A stretch of 64,000 bases of DNA from UBA4466 sp963925035. GTDB lineage: Bacteria > Bacteroidota > Bacteroidia > Flavobacteriales_D > Crocinitomicaceae. Position numbers and translations under genes: made by a program. This document shows, in pieces, positions 53,473 through 62,629 of the stretch. Under the pieces are notes generated by a model. That model did not search any database and was not told the origin of the DNA. It was given only the letters and a program-made list of their open reading frames with translations. Position 1 is the stretch's first letter; the number at the start of each line of letters is the position of its first letter. The stretch is taken from the NCBI GenBank assembly GCA_963925035.1, contig CAWUSK010000017.1:46405-110404 (forward strand). Reading direction: 5' to 3'.

Positions 53473-54780
53473 CTATCTTTTAAATCTTATTGATTTTCTT
53501 AAATACAACTGACCGTCAATAGGATAACGGTTATTGTTCCCAACCAAAAATCCTTCTTTGATTTTCGACATCATTTCAAATCCTATGTTCACTCCAATTT
53601 TAAATGATGCTGTAATATCAAAAGAATACCCAATTGTCGGTTTTATTCCAAAGCGATACAAACCATCCATATAACCGTATTGGTTTCTATCAATTGTTTT
53701 TTTGTCGTCTATTGTTTCAATTACACCAACCTTTGAACCAACAAAAAATGATGGCCGTGCACCAACATTTATTAAATGTCTACCCAATTTATATCCTGCT
53801 GTAATTTCTGCCTCCAAAGAATAAATTTGTTTGTATTTAAATTGGTAATTGTATTCATTTGAACCAAATCCGTACACTTTAGAAGACCGTGATAAGTTCA
53901 GGTCTTTGTGATTTGACCAAACACCATTTACACCTGTAGTAAAGGTAAATCTACCTTTTTGAATTTGCGCACCAATCCCTAATCCAAACGAATTTGAAAC
54001 ATCACTAGATGGCATTATCAACGATTGTGAAATCCCTCCAAAAGCACCGATATAAAGTGTTACCATTGCAGTTAGTTTCTGTTTGTTTCTTTCGATTGCA
54101 GGCATTAAGGATGCACTTGTAGTAAATTCATTTAAACTACGAAATGGTAACTCCGAAACCGGTGTTACCTCATTTTCAGTAACAGGATTTTTTGTGGATT
54201 GACTAATCGAATTCTGTTTATCATGCTCCAAGCCACCAAAAATTTGATTTGTTTTAGATTCAGGATCACCTAACTCAATATTACTAGAAGGTTTAATTTG
54301 TTTATTGTTTAATGGAGCTTTAGTGACTTGTTTCAAACTTGAATTCTGTTTTCTCTGAGCTACTCCGTTATTTAATTTCGAATTATTTACATTTTTAATA
54401 CCAATACTATTTTCTGAAGTAGCGTTTGTATTATTATCCATTACCTCATTTATCTCTGACGCAGTTACATCAGCTTCATTCAATTCAAATTCTGTTTTCT
54501 CCACTGTCTGAGTAACTTTATCTGTCACTCTTGATTCATTTATTATTCTTATTTCATTTGAAGCCTGAACGTTTGTATTTCCTAAAAGGCCATTAAAAAC
54601 AAATGATGTCCCCAATAATCCTAAAAATAAAAATGCCGTAAAGAACCATAAGAAATCCTTTTTCCCACTCACAGGAAGCATTTCGGCAAATTCGGTCCAA
54701 TATTCATTCTTATATTCAATAGCAGAATTTGCTACGCCTTCACGCGCTAAATTATCTATTTCTTCATCCGTCCAACTCAT
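53473..54780 (-). CDS. Envelope-spanning protein: cytoplasmic N-terminus, one helix, long linker, outer-membrane barrel
   Basis: A 435-residue protein without a signal peptide. Residues 1-42 are cytoplasmic and helical (MSWTDEEIDNLAREG, YKNEYWTEFAEMLP); residues 43-68 form one membrane helix (FLWFFTAFLFLGLLGTSFVF). A 160-residue linker rich in Asn, Lys and Ser is followed by about 200 residues with the alternating pattern of an outer-membrane beta-barrel (VTLYIGAFGGISQSL, FTFTTGVNGVWSN, YSFDITASFKIGVNIGFEMM). It starts in an ATGA overlap with the ECF sigma gene. By position it is the likely anti-sigma factor, with the first 42 residues holding the sigma factor. Confidence 0.8.
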   Translation of the reverse strand: MSWTDEEIDNLAREGVANSAIEYKNEYWTEFAEMLPVSGKKDFLWFFTAFLFLGLLGTSFVFNGLLGNTNVQASNEIRIINESRVTDKVTQTVEKTEFELNEADVTASEINEVMDNNTNATSENSIGIKNVNNSKLNNGVAQRKQNSSLKQVTKAPLNNKQIKPSSNIELGDPESKTNQIFGGLEHDKQNSISQSTKNPVTENEVTPVSELPFRSLNEFTTSASLMPAIERNKQKLTAMVTLYIGAFGGISQSLIMPSSDVSNSFGLGIGAQIQKGRFTFTTGVNGVWSNHKDLNLSRSSKVYGFGSNEYNYQFKYKQIYSLEAEITAGYKLGRHLINVGARPSFFVGSKVGVIETIDDKKTIDRNQYGYMDGLYRFGIKPTIGYSFDITASFKIGVNIGFEMMSKIKEGFLVGNNNRYPIDGQLYLRKSIRFKR

Positions 54781-55346
54781 ATCACCATCCGTTGATTGTT
54801 ATTTTCTAATTCTTCTAACTTGTCTCTTAACATTTTCCGTGCAGTTGACAAATGCCATTTAGAAGTTCCCTCTGACATTCCCAATATATCTGCAATTTCT
54901 TTGTGCGCATATCCGTCAATTACATAAAGATTAAAAACTTGTCCTGTAACTGCAGGCAATTGATTAATCAATGCTGTAATGTTTTCTACTCCTAAATTAC
55001 TTTCAGCATCATTGTTACTTCCCGTTGAGTAAAAATCCAATTCGGATTCACTATCACTCTTCGTGATTTGCGTATTATACTTCTTGTTTTTTCGGTATTC
55101 GTCTATTAGTGAGTTGACCATAATACGCTTTGCCCACGCATTAAAATTGAGATCTTCATCGACTTTTTCTAAACCATTGAGAATTTTAATAAAACCTGCG
55201 TTGAAGGCAGCTCGCGCATCTTCTTCATTCTTATTGTATCGAAAACATATGGGCATTAGCATTTTGAAACCATACTCATACATGAGATTGATTGCTTTGT
55301 GATCATCACGCATACATGCCTTTATTATATCATGAGTGATGTCCAT
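54777..55346 (-). CDS. ECF-family RNA polymerase sigma factor
   Basis: A 189-residue sigma factor from the ATG at 55346 (a TTG nine codons upstream is the alternative). Region 2 is INLMYEYGFKMLMPICFRY to FNAWAKRIMVNSLIDEYR; region 4 is LPAVTGQVFNLYVIDGYAHK with the helix-turn-helix IADILGMSEGTSKWHLSTAR. It should redirect RNA polymerase to its own regulon. The stop overlaps the ATG of the envelope-spanning protein, which fits a sigma/anti-sigma pair. Confidence 0.93.
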   Translation of the reverse strand: MDITHDIIKACMRDDHKAINLMYEYGFKMLMPICFRYNKNEEDARAAFNAGFIKILNGLEKVDEDLNFNAWAKRIMVNSLIDEYRKNKKYNTQITKSDSESELDFYSTGSNNDAESNLGVENITALINQLPAVTGQVFNLYVIDGYAHKEIADILGMSEGTSKWHLSTARKMLRDKLEELENNNQRMVI

Positions 55347-55424
55347 GTGTTTTTTTAAAGGTCTTATCTTCAAGTTTTTATGTAAAGTACAATTATTTAA
55401 TTAATCATATTCAATCCGTCAAAT

Positions 55425-55432
55425 CAAATTTA
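55425..55432 (-). promoter_or_regulatory. Possible -7 element for the ECF operon
   Basis: TAAATTTG on the minus strand matches TAnnTTTG, about 80 bp upstream of the sigma ATG. An autoregulated ECF promoter may also exist but cannot be identified by eye. Confidence 0.35.
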
Positions 55433-55481
55433 CTTAACTTAAGCACTATAATAGACGTTAGTCGTATTAAAAAGGTTGGGA

Positions 55482-55952
55482 ATGAAATTACATCTTATTC
55501 GACATGCAAAAACATTGCAAGCTAGTTTCAACGAGAATGACTTTAACCGTCGTTTGATGGAACGTGGAATTCTTCAAGCAAACTCGTTAGCAGATTACCT
55601 CAAAAGTAAGTCAATTTCTTGCGATGTTTGGTGCAGTGAAGCCAATCGCACAAGGGAAACATTGGCAATTTTAAATGAAAAATGTGATTTTCAAAAAATT
55701 AAATTTTTTAACGAATTGTACCTCTGCTCTAAGCGAACTTTTTTAGAATTACTTTGGCAAGATGCATCAGATGAAGATTTGATAATCGTTGGGCACAACT
55801 TCGGGATTTCTGATTTAGCTTCGTATTTTCAGAACGAAGACATAGAACTACGCACGGGTGAATACATCTGTATTGACTTTGGAAAATCTGCACGAAACGA
55901 AACATCAAATGGTTTAGGGATGCTATTAGATCGATGGAGATTTGAAGATTAA
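55482..55952 (+). CDS. SixA-like histidine phosphatase
   Basis: A 156-residue protein with the RHG-type motif LIRHAKT at its start and the second His in IIVGHNFG. The short length and lack of a large insert resemble SixA, which removes phosphate from phosphohistidine in phosphorelay proteins. The substrate here is unknown. Start at ATG 55482; a TTG two codons upstream is rejected. The sequence ends 1 bp before the convergent rhomboid gene. Confidence 0.9.
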   Translation: MKLHLIRHAKTLQASFNENDFNRRLMERGILQANSLADYLKSKSISCDVWCSEANRTRETLAILNEKCDFQKIKFFNELYLCSKRTFLELLWQDASDEDLIIVGHNFGISDLASYFQNEDIELRTGEYICIDFGKSARNETSNGLGMLLDRWRFED

Positions 55953-55953
55953 T

Positions 55954-56787
55954 TTATTTCTTCACATTTTGATCGTCTTTCTTTTTCACATAATGATATG
56001 TCACTTCAAAAGGGTCATGATGTGAGTGATTCATTCTTTCTTGAAGTTTTTTGTGTTCCTCTACTATTCTTGACTGTATCAGCCTTTGTTCCTCTGTTTC
56101 TCTTTTTCGCTCCTCTTCCAGTCGAATGCGTTCCTTCAATTCTCCTTCAAAATCAGGCGGTTCAATACCCAATTCTTTTTCAATTTCATACTGGTACTTT
56201 GGAGACTGAGGTCCTAATTTTCGATACATAAATGCCAAAACGCTACCTGAAACTAATCCTGATAAATGGCCTTCCCATGAGACATGCGGTTGCATTGGAA
56301 AAATCCCCCAAATTAAACTTCCATAAACAAAGGCTACAAACAATGCGATTGCCTGAAGAGGCAAATACTTACGTATCACGCCAGAAGTAAATAAAAATCC
56401 AGCCATTGCATAAATTACTCCGCTCATTCCGATATGGTAGCTATTGGTTAGTTCCGCAAATAGCCAAACTCCAATTCCTGTTCCAATCCATGAAAACACA
56501 AATACGCGCAATACAATTTCTCTGTAATAATAAATAATTGCGCCTAACAATATAGCTGCAGGCACAGAATTATTGAGAATATGCTCGACTTCATTTTTAG
56601 AATGAATCAAAGGCATAAAAAGAATTCCCTTTAAGCTGGAAACATCGTTCGGTTTAACTCCGAATTTGTAAAAATCAATCAATGGAAAAAGATGATCTGC
56701 CCAGTAGACAAGCCACATAACAATCAATAACAATAGTGGATAAACTATTGCTTCCTTTGCTGAACCAAAATGATTTGTTTTACTCAT
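55954..56787 (-). CDS. Rhomboid-family intramembrane serine protease
   Basis: A 277-residue protein with about six transmembrane helices. The catalytic Ser is in HIGMSGVIYAMAGFL (GxSG) and the His in SWEGHLSGLVSG, so the dyad is complete. A C-terminal cytoplasmic tail of about 80 residues is strongly charged and probably coiled-coil (ERIRLEEERKRETEEQRLIQ). Rhomboids cut membrane-protein helices; the substrate is unknown. Confidence 0.93.
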   Translation of the reverse strand: MSKTNHFGSAKEAIVYPLLLLIVMWLVYWADHLFPLIDFYKFGVKPNDVSSLKGILFMPLIHSKNEVEHILNNSVPAAILLGAIIYYYREIVLRVFVFSWIGTGIGVWLFAELTNSYHIGMSGVIYAMAGFLFTSGVIRKYLPLQAIALFVAFVYGSLIWGIFPMQPHVSWEGHLSGLVSGSVLAFMYRKLGPQSPKYQYEIEKELGIEPPDFEGELKERIRLEEERKRETEEQRLIQSRIVEEHKKLQERMNHSHHDPFEVTYHYVKKKDDQNVKK

Positions 56788-56870
56788 TGCTTTTCGTTTG
56801 TCAAAAGTTATGCCTTAACCAATTTTGTGACAACATGACAGCAAGATAGCTTTTAATCGTATAAAAAGTG

Positions 56871-56878
56871 TAATTTTG
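56871..56878 (+). promoter_or_regulatory. Probable -7 element for the DUF2480 gene
   Basis: TAATTTTG matches TAnnTTTG and ends 4 bp before the ATG at 56883, implying a leaderless mRNA. Confidence 0.5.
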
Positions 56879-56882
56879 AACT

Positions 56883-57389
56883 ATGGATGAAATTGTAAAT
56901 CGTGTTAAAGAAAGCGGACTTATTTCGATGGATTTAGCCACTTTTAAACCAAAGGCAGAAATAGTTTCCATTGATGTTGCGGATGTATTGTGGCAACGTT
57001 TAGTATTGAAGGAAAAGGACTTTCGTTCTTGGATTACTTCACACGACTGGACCGTTTACAAAAACAAGGCTGTTTACGTTCATTGTTCCGAAGACGCGAT
57101 AGTTCCAACTTGGGCATATATGCTTATTGGTTCTCAATTGGGAGAGAATACTCCTGATTACATCATCGGTTCAAAAATAGACTTAGAAAAACGACTGATT
57201 CAAAAACGCATTGAAAGTGAACCGTTGGACGCATACATTGATGGCCGAATAATCATTAAAGGTTGTGCAGATATTTCTTCTCCTGAATTTGCAATGAGCG
57301 AATTGGTTCGACACCTTCAACCAGTTGTAAAAAGCATCATGTACGGCGAGCCGTGTTCTACTGTACCTGTTTACAAGCGTAAAAAGTAA
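56883..57389 (+). CDS. DUF2480 family protein
   Basis: A 168-residue cytoplasmic protein recognised by IVNRVKESGLISMDLATF, a central WITSHDWTVYKNKAVYVHCS and IDGRIIIKGCADISSPEFAM. Such proteins are confined largely to Bacteroidota and are of unknown function. The gene ends exactly where the convergent deacetylase gene ends (adjacent bases), so no terminator separates them. Confidence 0.88.
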   Translation: MDEIVNRVKESGLISMDLATFKPKAEIVSIDVADVLWQRLVLKEKDFRSWITSHDWTVYKNKAVYVHCSEDAIVPTWAYMLIGSQLGENTPDYIIGSKIDLEKRLIQKRIESEPLDAYIDGRIIIKGCADISSPEFAMSELVRHLQPVVKSIMYGEPCSTVPVYKRKK

Positions 57390-57998
57390 TTAACTTTGAA
57401 TTACGCCAAATTCAAATCCTTTCGCTTTTAGAAGTTGAATCAATTTCGGTAGAATGATTTTTATCCGTTCTTCCACTTTTGCATTATCGTGTAATACAAG
57501 AATGTCGCCCGATTTAATTTTTTCTGCCTTGGATAGTATTTTATCCACTGAAACAGAATGATCATAATCGTAAGAGAGCCAAGACCACATAACGATTTTA
57601 TAATTGTGCTTGATGGGATTTATAAAACTGATCGGCAATCGTCCGTAAGGAGGTCGAAATACTGTAGAACTTGTAAATGGCTCAGCTTCTGAAATCGATT
57701 TGAAATAAGCTTGTTTGGATGTTTTAGTTCCATTCTCATGGCGCATCGTATGGTTTCCAATGATATGTCCCGCCGAACGCATTTCATCCATCAACTCTGG
57801 ATGATTTTTTGCATTTTCTCCAACACAAAAAAATGTCGCTTTGATGTTTTCTTTCCTTAGTTCATTTAAAATCCAACGCGTCAACTCTTTTGTTGGACCA
57901 TCATCAAAGGTTAAACAAACTTGCTTAGAAGCAGAAACTCCCCATACTTTTCGAGGGAAAATCCATCGAAAAATAAAGGGAGTTTTAAATAAATACAT
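57390..57998 (-). CDS. Polysaccharide deacetylase (NodB domain)
   Basis: A 202-residue carbohydrate esterase family 4 enzyme. The metal and catalytic residues are in LTFDDGPTKE (Asp-Asp) and GNHTMRHENG (His-x3-His), followed by FRPPYGRL and VLHDNAK. It removes N-acetyl groups from peptidoglycan or another glycan. There is a possible signal anchor but no clear cleavage site. ATG 57998 is chosen over a TTG six codons upstream. Confidence 0.92.
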   Translation of the reverse strand: MYLFKTPFIFRWIFPRKVWGVSASKQVCLTFDDGPTKELTRWILNELRKENIKATFFCVGENAKNHPELMDEMRSAGHIIGNHTMRHENGTKTSKQAYFKSISEAEPFTSSTVFRPPYGRLPISFINPIKHNYKIVMWSWLSYDYDHSVSVDKILSKAEKIKSGDILVLHDNAKVEERIKIILPKLIQLLKAKGFEFGVIQS

Positions 57999-58023
57999 TT
58001 TTTTAATTTCTGTCAAACACCAA

Positions 58024-61000
58024 TTACGGCGCCATCATAATTGGCATTGCCGGTGGAGGCGTTTGTTGTTGCTGTTGTTGCGGCATTTGCATAGGTGCTT
58101 CTTTGAATCCGAAGAAAATTGCCATACCGTTTGAATAGTCTTCAAAATCGAACATCATGTTTGCATAACGTCCTGCGGAAGAACCTCGTCTTAAGCTTTC
58201 CCCATTCGTTTGCGCTGCGGCCTTCAACTGACCGATTACACTTGGGAAGAACGTTTTATAAATATATTGTACTTGCGCTCTCGTTCGTTTTGCTAATGCC
58301 CCATTCGGGTTTCCGAGTTCTGGGTCATTTGATGCCGCATGTAATTTGAAGTAAGCACTAAGCGCTGCATACAAATCTTTAGTGTTACCGTTATGACTTG
58401 AAATTACAATTTTACTGTTCTCAAAATAACCAATAATCGATTCTAGTTGATCTGCAACTATCTTACCTAACTTCTCCGCTCCTGCTTTATCATCAGCCAT
58501 GTATAGCATTCCCACATACTCGTGTAAAACACCATCATTGTATCCAGGTAATGAAACTCCATTAACGCTATAGCTGTCATCTGGATTGTTTGATTGAGTC
58601 GGTTCTCCATAATCTATCACAACATCTGCAGGCATAACTTCCAAAGAACGGTGAATTAAATTCTTCGCTTTTTGTTTGTACTCCTTGATTTTAGCTTCAG
58701 TTACAACTGCTGGTAACGTCGCTTCATCTCTACCCATACTCAACATCATTTCTCTTCTGCTATTGTCTTCTTCAGATTTGTAAGCTTTTGAAATAAAATC
58801 TTCTGCCAACGACAAGAATTGTAATCTATACTGAGAAGTATGGCGACGTGCATAATAGTCTGTAATTACATCTGGATTACTCATTGCACCAAACTTGTAA
58901 TTTTTCATCAAATTATTATACATTCTATCTGCACTGAATCTTTCGTTCATGTTACTCAACGGACTCAATTCAAATATTACTCCATTTTGCTTGATATAAC
59001 CACCTCTGTATAAAGCCATCGAAACATCTGACCCACCAGGTGAAGAGAAACAAATACTTCGTTCCCAATCATTGTTTGCCAATATATCTAACATCATTAC
59101 TTGCTCACGGGTAATCGCACGAGCCGTAAATGAGAATCTTAATTCTTTCAAACAATTCTTCTCATCTTTCGCTTCAATAATTCCAGATTTAACTGCATTC
59201 TTCGCATTCACTGGTAAGATAAATCCAGAACTAGGAAATACCCGAACTGCACGCTGCCCGCTAAAATCAACCATGTTGTTATCATCACGAACAAAGGCCA
59301 TTGCATCTGTAAGGTTTGATGAATTCCAGCTTTTCTCAAAATCCATTAGCATCGTTTGAAAAGCTTGTAAGTTTTCATTCGTCATGGTAATCAATCCAGA
59401 TTGCGCAGCAGTTAATACTTCTACACCAGCTTGGATTTTTTTGAATACTTGCATTCCCTTATCTCCGTCCGATAAAGGTGTAGAAAACAATCCTTTGATT
59501 TGATTCAATCGACTCATTGCTCTTGGCTCTGATGCTGAAGAGTTATTCAACAAGTTCGTTGCTTGACCGTTTAATGCAGCTACCGACTGATCGATAATTG
59601 CACCATTTGCGTCAACTCGAAGCGTAATTACTTTTTTGATCGTCTCCAAAGGAGCATTCAAATAGAACAATTCAAACACATCCGTAAACACTACTTGATC
59701 CGTACTTCCTGCATACATCAAGATTTGATCTTCAGTAAACTTAATAGGCAATGGATCTGAAGTATAAGCTCGCATTTTCATTTGATCTGAATACCAATCG
59801 GTTTGCATTAATGAAAGATTACAAACACGCACATCAACACGTTTCCCTTCTACTTCTTGCATGTACCAAAGTGGGAAGGTATCGTTATCTCCATTCGTGA
59901 ATAAGATTCCGTTCTTTTCTACCGAATTCAAGTAGTTCAATGCTAAGTCATCAGCAGTAGTTTTTAAACTTCTATCGTGATCGTCCCAACCCTGTAATCC
60001 CATAATCATTGGAACAGACAAGCATAAAATGGCCGCTAAAATTGCACCTTGTACATCTTTTTTCAATACTTTTCTTAATCCCGTCATCAGTGCAATAGCT
60101 GCCACACCAATTCCACTTATAATCAACCAAGCAATAGTAGTTGGCATAGAAGATTCACTAGACATATCAGCTAAAAGCATTACTAACAAACCAGCGCCTA
60201 CAATGACTCCAATTTTCTTGAAATGTTCTTTAGTAAAGGATTTGAATGCATCGTAAAGCGCATAAACACCTATTCCTATCCACATTGCAAAGAAGAAGAA
60301 TGAGCCCGCGTAAGCATAATCTCTTTCACGAGGTTCGTAAGGTTTTGGATTCAGGTAAATGATAATTGCCAATCCTGTAAAAAGAAACACCAACATTACC
60401 ACAAATGCATCTTTCGGTGCTTTGTAGAAGTGAAAAATCAATCCGATAAATCCTAAAATCAAAGGCAATAAATAAAATTTATTGTTTGAAGGATTTTCTT
60501 GAGTGTAATATGGCGCTTTGTCTTGATCACCCAATCGGTTATCATCTATTACTGAGAATCCTGATATCCAGTTCCCTCTCATATTGTCACCATGACCTTG
60601 AATATCATTTTGACGACCTGAGAAATTCCACATAAAATATCTCCAATACATCCAATTCACTTGGTAGCTTGTAAAGAAAGTCATGTTCTCTCCGAATGTC
60701 GGCAAACGATTTCCATCGCTTCCCTTTTCTGCTGCAGCACCATCATTAGCGTTATATCCAGACCATCTTTTATATCCATCTATGCGTTGTTGATCTTGCG
60801 ACCAATACATACGCGGGAAAAATGTAGTTTGTGCGTAAGTTGCAACTGCATTTTTACGTGTAGAGGCATTTGATTCAAAATAAGTTTCACTTACTTCTGC
60901 ACCTGGATAATCTTTAGCATACTCCTTTGCGCGATTTTCGTCTTTAAACGCTTTTAAGATATTATCACCTTTTTGCACTACAAAACGACGCAAGTGAAAC

Positions 61001-62115
61001 GCTGATAAATCTTTAAAATCTTCTCTTGCATTTTCTTTTGAATTCCAGTGATTACCAAATAAAATTGGTGCAGAGCCGTATTGTTCACGCGATAAATATG
61101 AATGAAGTGTCACTAAATTTTCAGGGTCATTTTCATCCAACGGAGTATTCGCATTTGAACGAATTACAATGACTGCAAATGAACCGTAACCAATTAACAA
61201 AAGCATTAGTCCCATTACAGAAGAATACAATATTCGTTTACTTTTCCTTCGGGCATAACGAATCATGATTATACAAATCACAACCAATGCGACAAAGAAG
61301 AAGATTGTTCCACTGAAAAACGGAAGTCCCAATGAGTTTACAAATGCCACCTCAAATTTAGATGCCATTGAAATTGAACCTTGAATTACGCCAACTTGAA
61401 TAAAGCCAAGAATTACGATTGCCAATATACCTACCAATAAAAATCCTTTTACAGTGATTTTATCTTTGAATCGGAAGTAAATTATGTATGCAATTGCTGG
61501 AACAATAAGAATACCCAAAAGGTGCACTCCAATCGCCAATCCTAGCATAAACATGATAAACAACAACCATCGATCTGGAGAATATCCTTTAGGAATCAAT
61601 CCATTTCCGATTTCCACCATTTCCTCATCCCACTTCAAAATTGCCCAAAAAATAATTGCTGTAAACAACGATGACATGGCATAAACCTCACCTTCTACGG
61701 CTGAGAACCAAAAAGATTCTGTGAATGTATATGCCAATCCTCCAATAAATCCACTCGCTAAAATTGCAATTTTATCTCCTGCAGAAAGTTCTTTTTTGTC
61801 CTTCAAGACCATTTTTTTGACCAACATAGTGATGGACCAAAACATGAATAAAATTGTTCCGGAGCTCGAAATTGCTGATAAGCGATTTATCCAAACAGCG
61901 ACATTTTCAGGGTCAGCGAAAAATGAGAAGAGACGTCCAATTACCATAAACAATGGTGCTCCTGGAGGATGGCCAACTTCTAATTTATAGGCTGCTGTGA
62001 TGTATTCGCCACAATCCCATAAACTTACAGTATCTTCAATAGTGATAAAAAAAATGGTTGTGGAGATTAAAAATAATATCCAACCTAAATAGAGGTTAAC
62101 TTTCTTATAATTCAT
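58024..62115 (-). CDS. Large DUF2723 (TMEM260-like) membrane protein
   Basis: A 1363-residue protein. The N-terminal DUF2723 region (LWDCGEYITAAYKLEVGHPPGAPLF split as LWDCGEYITAAYKLEV and GHPPGAPLFMVIGR) holds about 12 transmembrane helices through residue 690. A periplasmic domain of about 650 residues follows (ENGILFTNGDNDTFPLWYMQ), and the end is a Gln/Pro/Met-rich tail (MPQQQQQQTPPPAMP). The acidic residue in the first loop is like that of GT-C glycosyltransferases; the human homologue TMEM260 is a protein O-mannosyltransferase. A protein O-glycosylation role in Bacteroidota is plausible but inferred. Confidence 0.9.
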   Translation of the reverse strand: MNYKKVNLYLGWILFLISTTIFFITIEDTVSLWDCGEYITAAYKLEVGHPPGAPLFMVIGRLFSFFADPENVAVWINRLSAISSSGTILFMFWSITMLVKKMVLKDKKELSAGDKIAILASGFIGGLAYTFTESFWFSAVEGEVYAMSSLFTAIIFWAILKWDEEMVEIGNGLIPKGYSPDRWLLFIMFMLGLAIGVHLLGILIVPAIAYIIYFRFKDKITVKGFLLVGILAIVILGFIQVGVIQGSISMASKFEVAFVNSLGLPFFSGTIFFFVALVVICIIMIRYARRKSKRILYSSVMGLMLLLIGYGSFAVIVIRSNANTPLDENDPENLVTLHSYLSREQYGSAPILFGNHWNSKENAREDFKDLSAFHLRRFVVQKGDNILKAFKDENRAKEYAKDYPGAEVSETYFESNASTRKNAVATYAQTTFFPRMYWSQDQQRIDGYKRWSGYNANDGAAAEKGSDGNRLPTFGENMTFFTSYQVNWMYWRYFMWNFSGRQNDIQGHGDNMRGNWISGFSVIDDNRLGDQDKAPYYTQENPSNNKFYLLPLILGFIGLIFHFYKAPKDAFVVMLVFLFTGLAIIIYLNPKPYEPRERDYAYAGSFFFFAMWIGIGVYALYDAFKSFTKEHFKKIGVIVGAGLLVMLLADMSSESSMPTTIAWLIISGIGVAAIALMTGLRKVLKKDVQGAILAAILCLSVPMIMGLQGWDDHDRSLKTTADDLALNYLNSVEKNGILFTNGDNDTFPLWYMQEVEGKRVDVRVCNLSLMQTDWYSDQMKMRAYTSDPLPIKFTEDQILMYAGSTDQVVFTDVFELFYLNAPLETIKKVITLRVDANGAIIDQSVAALNGQATNLLNNSSASEPRAMSRLNQIKGLFSTPLSDGDKGMQVFKKIQAGVEVLTAAQSGLITMTNENLQAFQTMLMDFEKSWNSSNLTDAMAFVRDDNNMVDFSGQRAVRVFPSSGFILPVNAKNAVKSGIIEAKDEKNCLKELRFSFTARAITREQVMMLDILANNDWERSICFSSPGGSDVSMALYRGGYIKQNGVIFELSPLSNMNERFSADRMYNNLMKNYKFGAMSNPDVITDYYARRHTSQYRLQFLSLAEDFISKAYKSEEDNSRREMMLSMGRDEATLPAVVTEAKIKEYKQKAKNLIHRSLEVMPADVVIDYGEPTQSNNPDDSYSVNGVSLPGYNDGVLHEYVGMLYMADDKAGAEKLGKIVADQLESIIGYFENSKIVISSHNGNTKDLYAALSAYFKLHAASNDPELGNPNGALAKRTRAQVQYIYKTFFPSVIGQLKAAAQTNGESLRRGSSAGRYANMMFDFEDYSNGMAIFFGFKEAPMQMPQQQQQQTPPPAMPIMMAP

Positions 62116-62283
62116 ATGCAGTTGTTATGTATCTCATTTTCAATCGAACGTGTCGAAAATGAAATAGTCTGTGCGAATTTAATAATATAAAGCCTGCAAT
62201 TAACGTATAAAAAGTGAAAAAATGACAAAAATGTACAATCGTTAATAAATTTTCTCTTTCCGATTATTTTTTTTGAATTGATG

Positions 62284-62315
62284 TTGGTAAATATTGAATT
62301 TTGTTATTACATTTG
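62284..62315 (+). promoter_or_regulatory. Promoter of tRNA-Gln
   Basis: TTG (62284-62286), a 21-bp gap and TACATTTG (62308-62315), 44 bp upstream of the tRNA. Confidence 0.5.
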
Positions 62316-62358
62316 CACCCGCAACACAGTAAATGTGTTCGAGCCACAGTTGTGAAAC

Positions 62359-62431
62359 TGTCCCATGGTGTAATTGGCAACACGTCTGTTTTTGGTACAG
62401 AAGAGTCCAGGTTCGAGCCCTGGTGGGACAA
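62359..62431 (+). tRNA. tRNA-Gln (anticodon UUG)
   Basis: The acceptor arms TGTCCCA and TGGGACA pair, the anticodon stem TCTGT/ACAGA encloses the loop TTTTGGT with anticodon TTG, and the T arm carries GTTCGAG. CCA is not encoded. Boundaries are accurate to about one base. It sits just upstream of a tyrosine recombinase gene, a common arrangement for integrated elements. Confidence 0.95.
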
Positions 62432-62432
62432 C

Positions 62433-62464
62433 AAAGCCGCTCATTTCGATGAGCGGCTTTTTTT
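62433..62464 (+). terminator. Terminator after tRNA-Gln
   Basis: AAAGCCGCTCAT and ATGAGCGGCTTT form a perfect 12-bp stem with a TTCG tetraloop followed by a T-tract. Confidence 0.92.
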
Positions 62465-62471
62465 ATCTTCA

Positions 62472-62562
62472 GCTATCAATTTTTATCAAAATCCCTTTAT
62501 TTACAGCTATTTAAACAAGTTGATCTCTGTCAATTGCTATCAATTGCTATCAATTTTTATCA
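62472..62562 (+). repeat. Direct repeats between tRNA-Gln and the integrase gene
   Basis: The 17-bp sequence GCTATCAATTTTTATCA occurs at 62472-62488 and 62546-62562. The second copy is preceded by two head-to-tail TCAATTGCTA units. Iterated short repeats next to a tyrosine recombinase are typical of arm-type binding sites or att-linked sequence; which applies here cannot be decided from one end. Confidence 0.6.
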
Positions 62563-62629
62563 CGATTAATCAACTATTTGGATACCGTCTCGCTACCAAC
62601 TTTCTTGCGGTAGCGAAAAACCAAATATT

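Noticed and set aside
62472..62562. CRISPR array
   Set aside because: Repeats are too short and unequally spaced, with no unique spacers of constant length; no cas gene is near. No other array was noticed in the window.
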